Shown here: positions 54,912-64,000 of the stretch, piece after piece
Position numbering within the stretch: the first letter of the stretch is position 1
Layout of the letters: the number at the start of each line of letters is the position of its first letter
Source of the DNA: Gloeobacter violaceus PCC 7421
GTDB lineage: Bacteria > Cyanobacteriota > Cyanobacteriia > Gloeobacterales > Gloeobacteraceae
Assembly (NCBI RefSeq): GCF_000011385.1
Contig: NC_005125.1
Coordinates: forward strand, 2,480,001 to 2,544,000
Direction: 5' to 3'
Length of the DNA stretch: 64,000 nt
Notes under the pieces: generated by a model
Databases searched by the model: none
Told to the model about the DNA's origin: nothing
The model's input: the letters and a program-made list of their open reading frames with translations, nothing else
Translations under genes and position numbers: made by a program

Positions 54912-55391
54912 ATGAGCGAACCGCTCAACGTGGGCGATCCGGCGCCGGAGTTTGCTGCGGAGCAGACCAGCGGCGAGCGGCTGTCCCTCGCCGATCTACG
55001 CGGGAAAAAAGTGGTGCTCTACTTCTATCCGCGCGACAACACCCCCGGCTGCACCAAGGAGGCCTGCGCTCTGCGCGACCGTTACGCCCGGTTGCAGGCG
55101 GCGGGAGTGACTGTGGTGGGGGTGAGCACCGACGGCGTGCGCTCCCACCAGAAGTTCACCGAAAAGTTCGCCCTGCCCTTTGCACTGTTGGCCGACACCG
55201 AGGGCGCCATCGCCCAGGCCTACGGCGCGTGGGGCGAAAAGAAGTTCATGGGCCGCACCTCGATCGGCATCTTGCGCCACACCGTCGTCATCGACGAAGC
55301 GGGCCGCATCGCTCACATTTACAGGAAGGTCAAACCCGAGGAGCATGCCGATCAGATCCTGCGGGATCTGGGGATTGCTTTTGAAGCCTGA
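54912..55391 (+). CDS. Peroxiredoxin, PrxQ/BCP type, second of a tandem pair
   Basis: The 159-residue protein is a diverged paralogue of its neighbour: LNVGDPAPEFAAEQTSG, then the catalytic NTPGCTKEACALRDR and FMGRTSIGILRHTVVIDEAGRI. The C-terminus KPEEHADQILRDLG is typical of BCP. The tandem pair is probably one operon, ending in a terminator at 55411. Two enzymes may differ in peroxide or reductant preference. Confidence 0.9.
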   Translation: MSEPLNVGDPAPEFAAEQTSGERLSLADLRGKKVVLYFYPRDNTPGCTKEACALRDRYARLQAAGVTVVGVSTDGVRSHQKFTEKFALPFALLADTEGAIAQAYGAWGEKKFMGRTSIGILRHTVVIDEAGRIAHIYRKVKPEEHADQILRDLGIAFEA

Positions 55392-55410
55392 GAAGGGCTT
55401 TTGCCGTCCC

Positions 55411-55446
55411 AACCTCCCCGGCACTTCAGCTGCGGGAGGTTTTTTG
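55411..55446 (+). terminator. Rho-independent terminator of the peroxiredoxin pair
   Basis: AACCTCCC (55411-55418) pairs with GGGAGGTT (55434-55441) around a 15-nt loop and is followed by TTTT, 20 nt after the stop. Confidence 0.82.
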
Positions 55447-55596
55447 TCGGCCGCCACGATTCTCCTGGCTGATACATTTCCCGTGGCCGAATTGTTGACT
55501 GGCGGGGAAGGAATAGGTTATGGTCTTACGAAAAATGGCAGCCGATTTTGAAATTTTTCTCCGGGCTGTTCTGGGAAACGCGACACCCGCTATCCG

Positions 55597-56352
55597 ATGA
55601 CTGATTTCGACGACATCCCGGTAATCCAGCGCGCCGCTGCGACGGCGCCGATACCTGTCCCGACGACGAAGCGCCCGCTTCCCAAGCCTCCGGTGCTCGC
55701 CGCGGTGGCCGGTATGGTGGTTGCCGTGGGTCTGGGGTTATTTTTGTTATTGCCCAAGCCCGGGGAAGAGTCGCCCAAGGCGGCCCAGGCGAGTGCCCCT
55801 GCGAGTGGTGCAAAGTCGGCGAGCGCGCCTGCGGGCACGCTGCTTGGCCACTACCGCTACAAAGAAGCTTTCAGGGGCGATCTGGTGCAGATTGACTTCT
55901 GGCGGGACACCGACCGGCCCATCTTGTTGCACAAGGGGGCGGTGGAGAGTTACCGACAGCTGGTGCAGGCGGCCCGCGCGGAGGGGGTGATTTTGGTGAC
56001 GCTCTCGGGATTCCGCTCCGAGCGCTACCAGCAAGAAGTTTACGCGCGCCAGTTGGGCAAAGCCGGCACCACCAGCACCGCCACGCTCATCAACGCTCCG
56101 CCCGGCTACTCCGAGCACCACACCGGCTACGCCATCGACTTTGGCGACGGTACCGTGCCAGGGGCGAATCTCAGGCCGCGCTTCGAGCAGACCGTCGCCT
56201 TTCGCTGGCTCACCGCCAACGCCCGCAAGTTCGGCTTCGAGATGTCCTTTCCCAAGGACAATCCCCAACGGGTGAGCTACGAGCCCTGGCACTGGCGCTA
56301 CGTGGGCGACAAGCGCAGCATCGAGACGTTTTATCTGGGCAAGGGCCGTTAG
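55597..56352 (+). CDS. D-alanyl-D-alanine carboxypeptidase, M15/VanY family
   Basis: The 251-residue protein is membrane-anchored by one helix (VLAAVAGMVVAVGLGLFLLL) and has an Ala/Pro linker, then a VanY domain: VILVTLSGFRSERYQQEVYAR, the zinc motif SEHHTGYAIDFGDG and the second His-Glu motif YEPWHWRYVG. It trims the terminal D-Ala of peptidoglycan. The active site should face outward. Convergent with gltX, 21 nt apart. Confidence 0.9.
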   Translation: MTDFDDIPVIQRAAATAPIPVPTTKRPLPKPPVLAAVAGMVVAVGLGLFLLLPKPGEESPKAAQASAPASGAKSASAPAGTLLGHYRYKEAFRGDLVQIDFWRDTDRPILLHKGAVESYRQLVQAARAEGVILVTLSGFRSERYQQEVYARQLGKAGTTSTATLINAPPGYSEHHTGYAIDFGDGTVPGANLRPRFEQTVAFRWLTANARKFGFEMSFPKDNPQRVSYEPWHWRYVGDKRSIETFYLGKGR

Positions 56353-56373
56353 CGAAACAAACACCGGCACTGT

Positions 56374-57966
<1,593 letters not shown>

Positions 57967-58113
57967 CGGCCCCTCGAATGTTGCGCGCTGTCACATTTTA
58001 TACCCGGGCGGTGGGGCCCGGGGAGCGGGTAGGCACCTCTGCCGAAAGCGGGAGGATACTGGAGGGGGCGGTTCTTAGACTAAGCTCAGGCCATCGTCCG
58101 CCCGGGGGACCCC

Positions 58114-58834
58114 ATGTTCAACGACCGACCGCAGACCGACCGGATGTTCTTTCCGCCCGAACGCCCGGAAGTAACCAGCGAACTGAGCAACAACGTGGTG
58201 CTCACGACGCTCAACGATCTGTACAACTGGGCGCGGCTTTCGAGCGTCTGGCCTCTGATGTACGGCACGGCCTGCTGCTTTATCGAATTTGCCGGACTGA
58301 TCGGCTCGCGCTTCGACTTCGACCGCTTCGGGCTGGTGCCCCGCGCCTCACCGCGCCAGGCGGACCTGATCATCACCGCAGGCACGATCACGATGAAATT
58401 TGCCCCGGCCCTGGTGACGCTCTACCAGCAGATGCCCGAGCCCAAGTACGTGATCGCCATGGGCGCGTGCACGATCACCGGCGGCATGTTCTCCACCGAC
58501 TCGCCCACCACCGTGCGCGGCGTCGATAAGCTCATACCGGTGGACGTGTACATTCCGGGTTGCCCGCCCAGGCCCGAGGCGATCTTCGATGCGATCATCA
58601 AATTGCGCAAGAAGATGGCCACCGAGGATTTTCGCGAGCGCTACGACACAATTGCCCAGACCCACCGCTACTACACCGCCGCGCACCGGATGAAGGCCGT
58701 GGCCGACCCGCTCACCAGTGAGTACATTCGCCTGGAAAGCCGCCAGGCCGCCCCGCCCGCCCTGGCCGCCGCCATCGAGATGGGCATTCCCCTGGACTTG
58801 CAGCGCACGCCCCAACTGGAGGAGCAGATCCGCG

Positions 58835-58863
<29 letters not shown>
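58114..58863 (+). CDS. ndhK: NAD(P)H-quinone oxidoreductase subunit K
   Basis: NdhK (PSST-like) carries the last iron-sulphur cluster before quinone. Its four cluster cysteines are clear: the pair in GTACCFIEF, and one each in MGACTITGG and [11 protein letters not shown]. The 249-residue protein has an extended C-terminal tail after [14 protein letters not shown]. In most cyanobacteria ndhC comes just before it; here the 147 bp upstream hold no ndhC. The ATG at 58114 is preceded by GGGGGACCCC. Confidence 0.95.
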
Positions 58864-59374
<511 letters not shown>

Positions 59375-59412
59375 GGCAAACTTGATCCAGCGGTCAGCAA
59401 AAGACACCGAGG

Positions 59413-59560
59413 CGCAGTCGCCACGCAAAGCGTGCACGCATAGGAAATATCAGCCAAGCCTACCCACCCAGTTTCCCGCCAACCTTGCCTCTCAGTCTGG
59501 GGGGTGTTGGGGGGTGCCGCCTCTCGCCCACAAACTATCGGGCCAAGCCAAGGTAAACAG
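59413..59560. repeat. Dispersed repeat, copy B
   Basis: Shares the order of motifs described for copy A (41503-41703): CGCAGTCG, CACGC and GTGCA, AGTTTC, and the GGGGGGTGT-GGGGGGTG run at a near-identical distance, then CCTCTCGC and GCCAA. The hairpin insert of copy A is missing here. With the terminator copy at 59587 it fills the 342 bp between ndhJ and the antitoxin gene; no gene lies there. Confidence 0.6.
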
Positions 59561-59586
59561 ATCTTGCCACGAGGGGCGACCCCGCC

Positions 59587-59630
59587 CAAAAAAAGGGGTG
59601 CGACGAAGCGCACCCTTGCATCTACCCGAT
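59587..59630 (-). terminator. Left copy of a duplicated terminator
   Basis: The 44 bp match 60546-60590 with two or three changes. On the minus strand the stem GGGTGCG-CTTCGT-CGCACCC is followed by a T-run, as at the right copy. But no minus-strand gene lies upstream of it: it stands alone next to plus-strand genes. That points to duplication rather than use. The two copies bracket the phd-vapC pair. Confidence 0.75.
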
Positions 59631-59716
59631 TGATGGCGGTCTTTCCCGGCTTCGGTACCCTCTCAGCCCGACAAGCAAGCTAATCTGGACAGACTGGACA
59701 GAAGAGGGTGGCGCCC

Positions 59717-60010
59717 GTGGATTCGCAAGAGACACCGGTTCAAGCTGTGCAGAGCACCTGGCAGCTGCAAGAAGCAAAAAACCAATTTTCAAAGGTTGTG
59801 GACTTGGCCGTAACTGTAGGGCCACAGATTGTCACTCGCCATGGCGAGCCTGTGGCAGTAATCCTGTCGGTGGCTCAGTACCGTAAACTGACCGTGCCGC
59901 GCCAATCGCTCGTCGATTTTTTGCGCTCTTCGCCGCTGGTAGGAGCGCAAATCGACCTCAGGCGTACTGAAGTAGACGAGCGTTGGCCGGTTGCGCTCGA
60001 TTTTCAATAG
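59717..60010 (+). CDS. Phd/YefM-type antitoxin
   Basis: The 97-residue protein from GTG 59717 (GAGGG upstream) has the Phd/YefM start: TWQLQEAKNQFSKVVDLAVTVGPQIVTRHGEPVAVILSVAQYRKL. This domain binds DNA and represses its operon. The C-terminal part (SSPLVGAQIDLRRTEVDERW) should wrap the toxin. GTG 59708 is an alternative. The toxin gene follows 2 nt after its stop. Confidence 0.92.
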   Translation: MDSQETPVQAVQSTWQLQEAKNQFSKVVDLAVTVGPQIVTRHGEPVAVILSVAQYRKLTVPRQSLVDFLRSSPLVGAQIDLRRTEVDERWPVALDFQ

Positions 60011-60012
60011 CG

Positions 60013-60462
60013 ATGGCTTATCTGTTGGACACGTGTGTGGTCTCAGAATTGATCAGACCGGCTCCAGAAGCCAGGGTGCTTGCGTTTATGGAGCCGCTTG
60101 ATCCCGAGGCGTGCTACCTCAGTGCTTTGACTGTCGGGGAGCTGGGCAGGGGTATCGAACGCATGCCCGCTTCGAAGCGCAAAGAAACGCTCAAAGCCTG
60201 GTTGCACGGGCAACTACTGGTGACCTACGCCGATCGGATCTGGCCTGTGGATACAGATGTCGCGCATTGCTGGGCTGAGCTGAGTGCGGCCCTTGAAGCT
60301 GTGGGCAGAACCTTGCCGTTGTTTGATTCGCTCATTGCCGCTACAGCCGTTGTTCACCGGGCTGCGATCGTCACTCGCAATATCCAGGATTTTAATGCCG
60401 CCGGGGTGTCGGTCGTAAACCCGTGGGACGGCTACACCCTTCACCCGCCAACGGAGATATAG
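60013..60462 (+). CDS. VapC-type PIN-domain toxin
   Basis: The 149-residue PIN RNase starts AYLLDTCVVSELIRP with the first Asp, has the second acid in LSALTVGELGRGIERM (Glu), an Asp in PVDTDVAHCW, and the LFDSLIAATAVVH and VTRNIQDF motif pair with two further Asp residues. Such toxins cleave specific RNAs when free of antitoxin. Start ATG 60013; the longer frame overlaps the antitoxin. The pair sits between two ndh gene groups, bracketed by terminator copies. Confidence 0.93.
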   Translation: MAYLLDTCVVSELIRPAPEARVLAFMEPLDPEACYLSALTVGELGRGIERMPASKRKETLKAWLHGQLLVTYADRIWPVDTDVAHCWAELSAALEAVGRTLPLFDSLIAATAVVHRAAIVTRNIQDFNAAGVSVVNPWDGYTLHPPTEI

Positions 60463-60545
60463 CGGTATCGAAAGGGGGTTGCTTCGGCTTATCCCCTGGT
60501 CACGGCTACTCCTCGTTCGACCGGATTTTGCGGCGATGTGAGTCT

Positions 60546-60590
60546 CAAAAAAAAGGGGTGCGACGAAGCGCACCCCTGCATCCACCCGAT
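60546..60590 (-). terminator. Terminator of the ndhH-copy-2 transcript (right copy of a duplicate)
   Basis: On the minus strand, GGGGTGCG-CTTCGT-CGCACCCC is a perfect 8-bp stem followed by eight T. It starts 15 nt after the ndhH stop, so it is well placed to end that transcript. The same sequence, slightly changed, lies at 59587-59630. Confidence 0.88.
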
Positions 60591-60604
60591 ACCTCTTGTC
60601 CGGT

Positions 60605-61789
60605 TCAGCGGTCGACCGAGCCCATGATGATGTCGATTGAACCGAGAACCACGACCAAATCTGCGACCTTCGTGCCCTGCAAAATCATCGGCAAGATAGC
60701 CAGGTTGGCAAAATCCGGCGTGCGGATCTTCCAGCGCCAGGGCGTCGTGTCGTCGCGGCCGACGACGTAGATGCCCAATTCACCCTTCGCTTCTTCCGAG
60801 CGGGCGTAATATTCGCCCGTAGGAATTTTGAAGGTCGGCGAAGACTTTTTACCGATGAACTGGTAGTCGAAACTGTTCCACTCCGACTTCGGCCCCTCGG
60901 CAAGACGGCGTGCCTCCAGTTGCTCGTATGGACCGCCGGGCAACTGATCGAGGGCCTGACGAATAATTTTGACCGACTCGCGCATCTCTTTGATGCGCAC
61001 GATGTAGCGCGCCAGACAGTCGCCGCCGGTGTCCCAGGCGATATCCCAGTCCAGTTCGTCGTAGATTTCGTAGTGATCGACTTTTCTAAGATCCCACTTG
61101 ACGCCCGAGGCGCGCAGCATCGGCCCGGATAGCCCCCAGTTGATTGCATCCTCGCGGCTGATATAGCCTAAGTTTTCGATGCGGCGGCGGAAGATCGGGT
61201 TGTTGGTGATCAGCCGTTCGTACTCGTCGATCTTTCCCGGTATCACGTCGCAAAGGTCATGGGCCTTGTCGACCCAGCCGTAGGGCAAATCCACCGTTAC
61301 CCCGCCGACGCGAAAATAATTGTTGCCCACCATGCGCAGCCCGGTGGCCGCCTCGAACAGGTCGAGAATCAATTCGCGTTCGCGCAGGATATAGAAAAAC
61401 GGCGACTGCGCTCCCATGTCGAGCAAGAACGGCCCCACCCACAGCAGGTGATTGGCGATGCGCGACAGTTCGAGCATGATCACGCGGATATAACTCGCCC
61501 GGCGCGGCACCTTTACCCCGGCCATCGCCTCCGGAGCGTTGACCACGGGCGCTTCGTTCATCATCGCCGCCGCGTAATCCCAGCGCGAACAGTAGGGCAA
61601 ATACTGGATAATCGTGCGGTTCTCGCCGATTTTCTCCATGCCGCGGTGCAAGTAACCCAACACCGGCCGGCAATCAACGACGTTCTCGCCGTCGAGGGTG
61701 ACGATGAGCCGCAGTACGCCATGGGTGGAAGGGTGGTGCGGTCCTAGATTGAGGACCATCTGGTCGGCGCGGGTTTCGATGGTGACCAT
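60605..61789 (-). CDS. ndhH: NAD(P)H-quinone oxidoreductase subunit H, copy 2
   Basis: From ATG 61789 the 394 residues are homologous to the ndhH at 51908 over the full length, but diverged: HHPSTHG against [19 protein letters not shown] against [12 protein letters not shown], and [13 protein letters not shown] against [12 protein letters not shown]. The invariant quinone-site and HRG segments are kept, so it should be functional. A MidA/NDUFAF7-type gene precedes it by 60 nt. The extra first eight residues of the longer frame are not conserved. Confidence 0.95.
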   Translation of the reverse strand: MVTIETRADQMVLNLGPHHPSTHGVLRLIVTLDGENVVDCRPVLGYLHRGMEKIGENRTIIQYLPYCSRWDYAAAMMNEAPVVNAPEAMAGVKVPRRASYIRVIMLELSRIANHLLWVGPFLLDMGAQSPFFYILRERELILDLFEAATGLRMVGNNYFRVGGVTVDLPYGWVDKAHDLCDVIPGKIDEYERLITNNPIFRRRIENLGYISREDAINWGLSGPMLRASGVKWDLRKVDHYEIYDELDWDIAWDTGGDCLARYIVRIKEMRESVKIIRQALDQLPGGPYEQLEARRLAEGPKSEWNSFDYQFIGKKSSPTFKIPTGEYYARSEEAKGELGIYVVGRDDTTPWRWKIRTPDFANLAILPMILQGTKVADLVVVLGSIDIIMGSVDR

Positions 61790-61849
61790 CGGGCGGGGTC
61801 TCGAAGTACACACAAGACTAGTCGTATTGCCCAGGCCGTGGAATGCACC

Positions 61850-63040
61850 CTAAGACAGAGTTTGAGCGGGTAGCGAAAGACCCGCGAGCGGCAGGTCCGG
61901 ATCGGTGTTTTTGCCCTGGATCAGCACGCCGAAATCGCCCATGCTGCCGGGATCGACCAGGGTGCGCAGCGCCTCCCGTCGCCGCAGCGCTGCGTTGAGT
62001 TGGGCGTTGTTCTCGATGGCCCCGGGGGCACCCAAGGCCGCGAGCCGCTCCCCGAGACCCAGAGCGAGCAAAAAGAAGCTCTGGCGGGTAAAACCCAGGC
62101 TCCGAAGAGCATAGGCGGCACCGTGGGTTTGGAGGGCGGTGAAGTTGACGTGGGCGGTGATGTCCTGGTTGCCGATGTGCAGGTACGGATTGTCGTGGAC
62201 CCGGTGGCGGTGGTAGCAGGCGAGCGTGCCGCTGCGGTGCTGGGGAGCGTAGTACTGGCGGGCGGTGTAGCCGTAATCGACGGTGAGCACATAGCCGCGC
62301 GCCAGCCGCCGGGCCACCGCCTCGAGCCAGTCGAGGGCCGCCAGATTCACCTCGCTGCGGTAACCCTCGCCCAGTGGCGCTGTCGCTATGCCGCAGCGAT
62401 CGAGAAAGGCTGCGAGGCGGGGGGTGGAAGGGGCTGCCGCCACCTCGACAAAATCGCGCTCCCCTTCAAGGGCGACATAAATCTCGAGCAACTCCCCCCG
62501 GTGGACGACGAACTGGTGCACCGGCAGCGCGTCCACCAGCTCGTTGGCAAAAAAACAGCCTGCCACCGAGTCGGGGGCAATTTGCTCCAAATCGCACCAA
62601 CGCACCGGCAGACCGGCAAGCACCCGGCGCTGCTCGGCGAGCTGTGCTGCAGAGCGCTCGACAATCCGGTAGTCGAGGGCAGCGGCAAAATCCGGCAGGT
62701 TTGCGTGGGCATGGCGCAAAAAATCGGCGGCAAACAGCCCCTGTCCCGCTCCCATCTCCACGAAGTCGAAACCCTCGGGTTTTCCCAGATGCCGCCACAG
62801 CTGGGCGGCCTGAACGGCCAACAGTTCGCCGAAGTCGCTTCCCAGGTGCGCAGCCGTGATGTAATCGCCCCACCCGCCGATGCGCCCCGGGTGCGTGGCG
62901 TAGTAGCCGAGTTCGGGATGGTAGAGCGCCAGGTCCATGAACTGGGCAAAATTCAGCCGCCCGCCCGGGCTCGCTGCGACCCGCTGCGCGATGAGTGTGC
63001 GCAGGGCGGGATTGGAATCGTCTACTGGTGGTGTTTCCAT
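61850..63040 (-). CDS. MidA/NDUFAF7-family SAM-dependent protein-arginine methyltransferase
   Basis: The 396-residue protein has the family pattern: FAQFMDLALYHPELGYYATHP near residue 30, GDYITAAHLGSDFGEL, the SAM motif VEMGAGQGLFAADFL, and NELVDALPVHQFVVHRGELLE. The mitochondrial member methylates an Arg of the 49-kDa complex-I subunit, the NdhH homologue, and is needed for complex-I assembly. The gene lies just upstream of ndhH copy 2 on the same strand, 60 nt apart. Activity on NdhH is inference from family and neighbourhood. Confidence 0.9.
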   Translation of the reverse strand: METPPVDDSNPALRTLIAQRVAASPGGRLNFAQFMDLALYHPELGYYATHPGRIGGWGDYITAAHLGSDFGELLAVQAAQLWRHLGKPEGFDFVEMGAGQGLFAADFLRHAHANLPDFAAALDYRIVERSAAQLAEQRRVLAGLPVRWCDLEQIAPDSVAGCFFANELVDALPVHQFVVHRGELLEIYVALEGERDFVEVAAAPSTPRLAAFLDRCGIATAPLGEGYRSEVNLAALDWLEAVARRLARGYVLTVDYGYTARQYYAPQHRSGTLACYHRHRVHDNPYLHIGNQDITAHVNFTALQTHGAAYALRSLGFTRQSFFLLALGLGERLAALGAPGAIENNAQLNAALRRREALRTLVDPGSMGDFGVLIQGKNTDPDLPLAGLSLPAQTLS

Positions 63041-63085
63041 GGCTGCTTCTACAATGAACTGCGGACCCTCGCCGAACCGCAGACG

Positions 63086-63601
63086 ATGGAGAAAACCGTA
63101 TCCCTCCGCCCTACGGCCGAAGCCGACCTCGATTTTGTCCTAGCACAGGAGCAAAGCCCCAACAACCGGCCCTACATCCGTCAATGGTCGGTAGACGAAC
63201 ACCGCGCCCGCCTGCTTGATCCGGACTGGGCGCACCTGGTGATCGAGTCGGAGGGCGAAGCGGTGGGCTATGTGATCTTGCACGGCCTGCGCAATTCAGA
63301 TGACAGTTTGTGTTTGAAGCGCATCGTCGTTGCCCGCAAAGGCGAAGGCTTCGGTCGGCGGGCGGTGCAACAGGTCAAGCGCTTCGCCTTCGATCGGGTG
63401 GGCTCCCATCGGTTGTGGCTGGAGGTCAAAGATTTCAATACCGCCGCCAGGCACCTCTACAGGTCGGAAGGTTTTGTGGCGGAAGGAATAATGCGCGAGA
63501 GCGCCAGAATCGGTGAGCGGTACGATTCGCTGATTGTGATGTCCATTCTGGAGCAGGAATATCGCCCGCCAACGGCTGCAGACTGCACGGATACTCTGTG
63601 A
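63086..63601 (+). CDS. GNAT acetyltransferase (RimJ/RimL-like)
   Basis: The 171-residue protein has the GNAT acetyl-CoA loop VVARKGEGFGRRAVQQVK and the C-terminal VKDFNTAARHLYRSEGFVAEGIMR, typical of RimJ/L acetyltransferases. The N-terminus is VSLRPTAEADLDFVLAQEQ. Substrate unknown. Start ATG 63086; the long upstream frame is a shadow of the MidA gene. Divergent from midA, with 45 bp between. Confidence 0.82.
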   Translation: MEKTVSLRPTAEADLDFVLAQEQSPNNRPYIRQWSVDEHRARLLDPDWAHLVIESEGEAVGYVILHGLRNSDDSLCLKRIVVARKGEGFGRRAVQQVKRFAFDRVGSHRLWLEVKDFNTAARHLYRSEGFVAEGIMRESARIGERYDSLIVMSILEQEYRPPTAADCTDTL

Positions 63602-63722
63602 TTGCGCTTACCTAAGAGAAATTACCGATTTATTTCACCTGCTCCTGGAGGTAGCTTTCGATGCTGAAAGCTGCCCATTTCGTGGTAAATATTTGAGGAA
63701 AACCGTAGGAGTGAATGGAGCT

Positions 63723-64000
63723 GTGTTCAGGAAGCTGCTAACGGCGGCAGCCTTGGGTATGCTGCTGTCTACCCCGGCCCGGGCCATCGATCTACGCGTG
63801 GCGGTCGAAGAAGAAGTCAGCGCCATCACCGTCGGCAGTTCGGTGGAAGCGCGGCTGGTCGACGAGCGCGGCCAGACCCTTGGAACGCTCCCGGCGATGC
63901 AGCCTTTGACCATGGCCGCGGCAGGCAGTCAGGTGCAGGCGCTCAATGTGCGCGTGGGTCGCATCCGTGTGGTGCCGAGCAGGCCCGAGGGGCTGGTCTT
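63723..64000 (+). CDS. SpoIID/LytB-like exported protein, 5' part; gene runs off the right edge
   Basis: From GTG 63723 the reading has a short signal peptide (FRKLLTAAALGMLLSTPARA) and then IDLRVAVEEEVSAITVGSSVEARLVDERGQTLGTLPAMQPLTM. This matches the N-terminus of the cyanobacterial SpoIID-like family, whose sporulation namesake is a lytic transglycosylase acting on peptidoglycan. The catalytic region lies beyond the window. GTG 63711 in the same frame is an alternative start. Confidence 0.65.
   Translation, partial: MFRKLLTAAALGMLLSTPARAIDLRVAVEEEVSAITVGSSVEARLVDERGQTLGTLPAMQPLTMAAAGSQVQALNVRVGRIRVVPSRPEGLV

Noticed and set aside
62000-63085. 362 extra codons before the GNAT gene
   Set aside because: It is the antisense of the midA gene; the GNAT fold begins at 63086.

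Overview
The window reads as chromosome of a Gloeobacter-type cyanobacterium, most likely G. violaceus or a close relative. Pointers seen in the sequence: GC-rich coding DNA, a complete photosystem II core cluster psbA-psbD-psbC, plastocyanin, light-independent chlorophyll synthesis genes (chlL, chlN), cyanobacterial NDH-1 genes (two ndhH copies, ndhK, ndhJ), and two PsbV-like cytochromes that carry lipoprotein signals, as might suit an organism whose photosystems sit in the cytoplasmic membrane. The genus call is inference from gene content and remembered gene order; no search was run. I see no rRNA, CRISPR array, phage block or intact insertion sequence.

Layout. 1-6.4 kb: 5' end of a ribokinase gene, murC-murB (4-nt overlap), a lone GvpL/F-family gene, an orphan S53-type propeptide, a photorespiratory aminotransferase and thyX. 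6.6-10.3 kb: psbA-psbD-psbC, closed by a strong terminator. 10.5-20.9 kb: DEAD-box helicase and RRM protein, tRNA-Lys, an ABC exporter, a LytM-like protein, tRNA-Met, FUN14, MBL-fold and alpha/beta-hydrolase proteins, a DUF2993 lipid-binding protein, and the tandem psbV-like pair with a small upstream gene. 21-31.8 kb: pyrH, petE, gatB with a long acidic tail, a membrane protein, two Uma2 nuclease-fold genes, a HAD phosphatase, a DUF3445 protein, alaS, and upstream of it an AlaRS paralogue that keeps only the editing and C-Ala parts. 32-41.5 kb: amino-acid permease, GNAT, a WecA/TagO-like transferase, a Liv-type binding protein, SDR, serine dehydratase and gamma-glutamyltransferase. 41.5-45.5 kb: a dispersed repeat, an orphan ribbon-helix-helix antitoxin, a TPR protein, a stretch of gene debris (broken ada, truncated PIN toxin, copied thrC tail) and thrC. 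45.6-64 kb: small conserved genes, tatD, chlN-chlL, ndhH copy 1, two PrxQ genes, a VanY-type peptidase, gltX, ndhK-ndhJ, a Phd/VapC toxin-antitoxin pair, ndhH copy 2, a MidA/NDUFAF7-type methyltransferase, GNAT and the start of a SpoIID-like gene.

How genes work together. PsbA, PsbD and PsbC form the PSII core; the PsbV-like lipoproteins would act on its outer face, and plastocyanin carries electrons downstream. NDH-1 genes sit in two nearby places. The second place is the more interesting: ndhK-ndhJ and ndhH-midA converge on a toxin-antitoxin cassette bracketed by two near-identical 44-45 bp copies of a terminator. MidA/NDUFAF7 is the family whose mitochondrial member methylates the NdhH homologue, so its placement directly upstream of ndhH is a strong functional hint.
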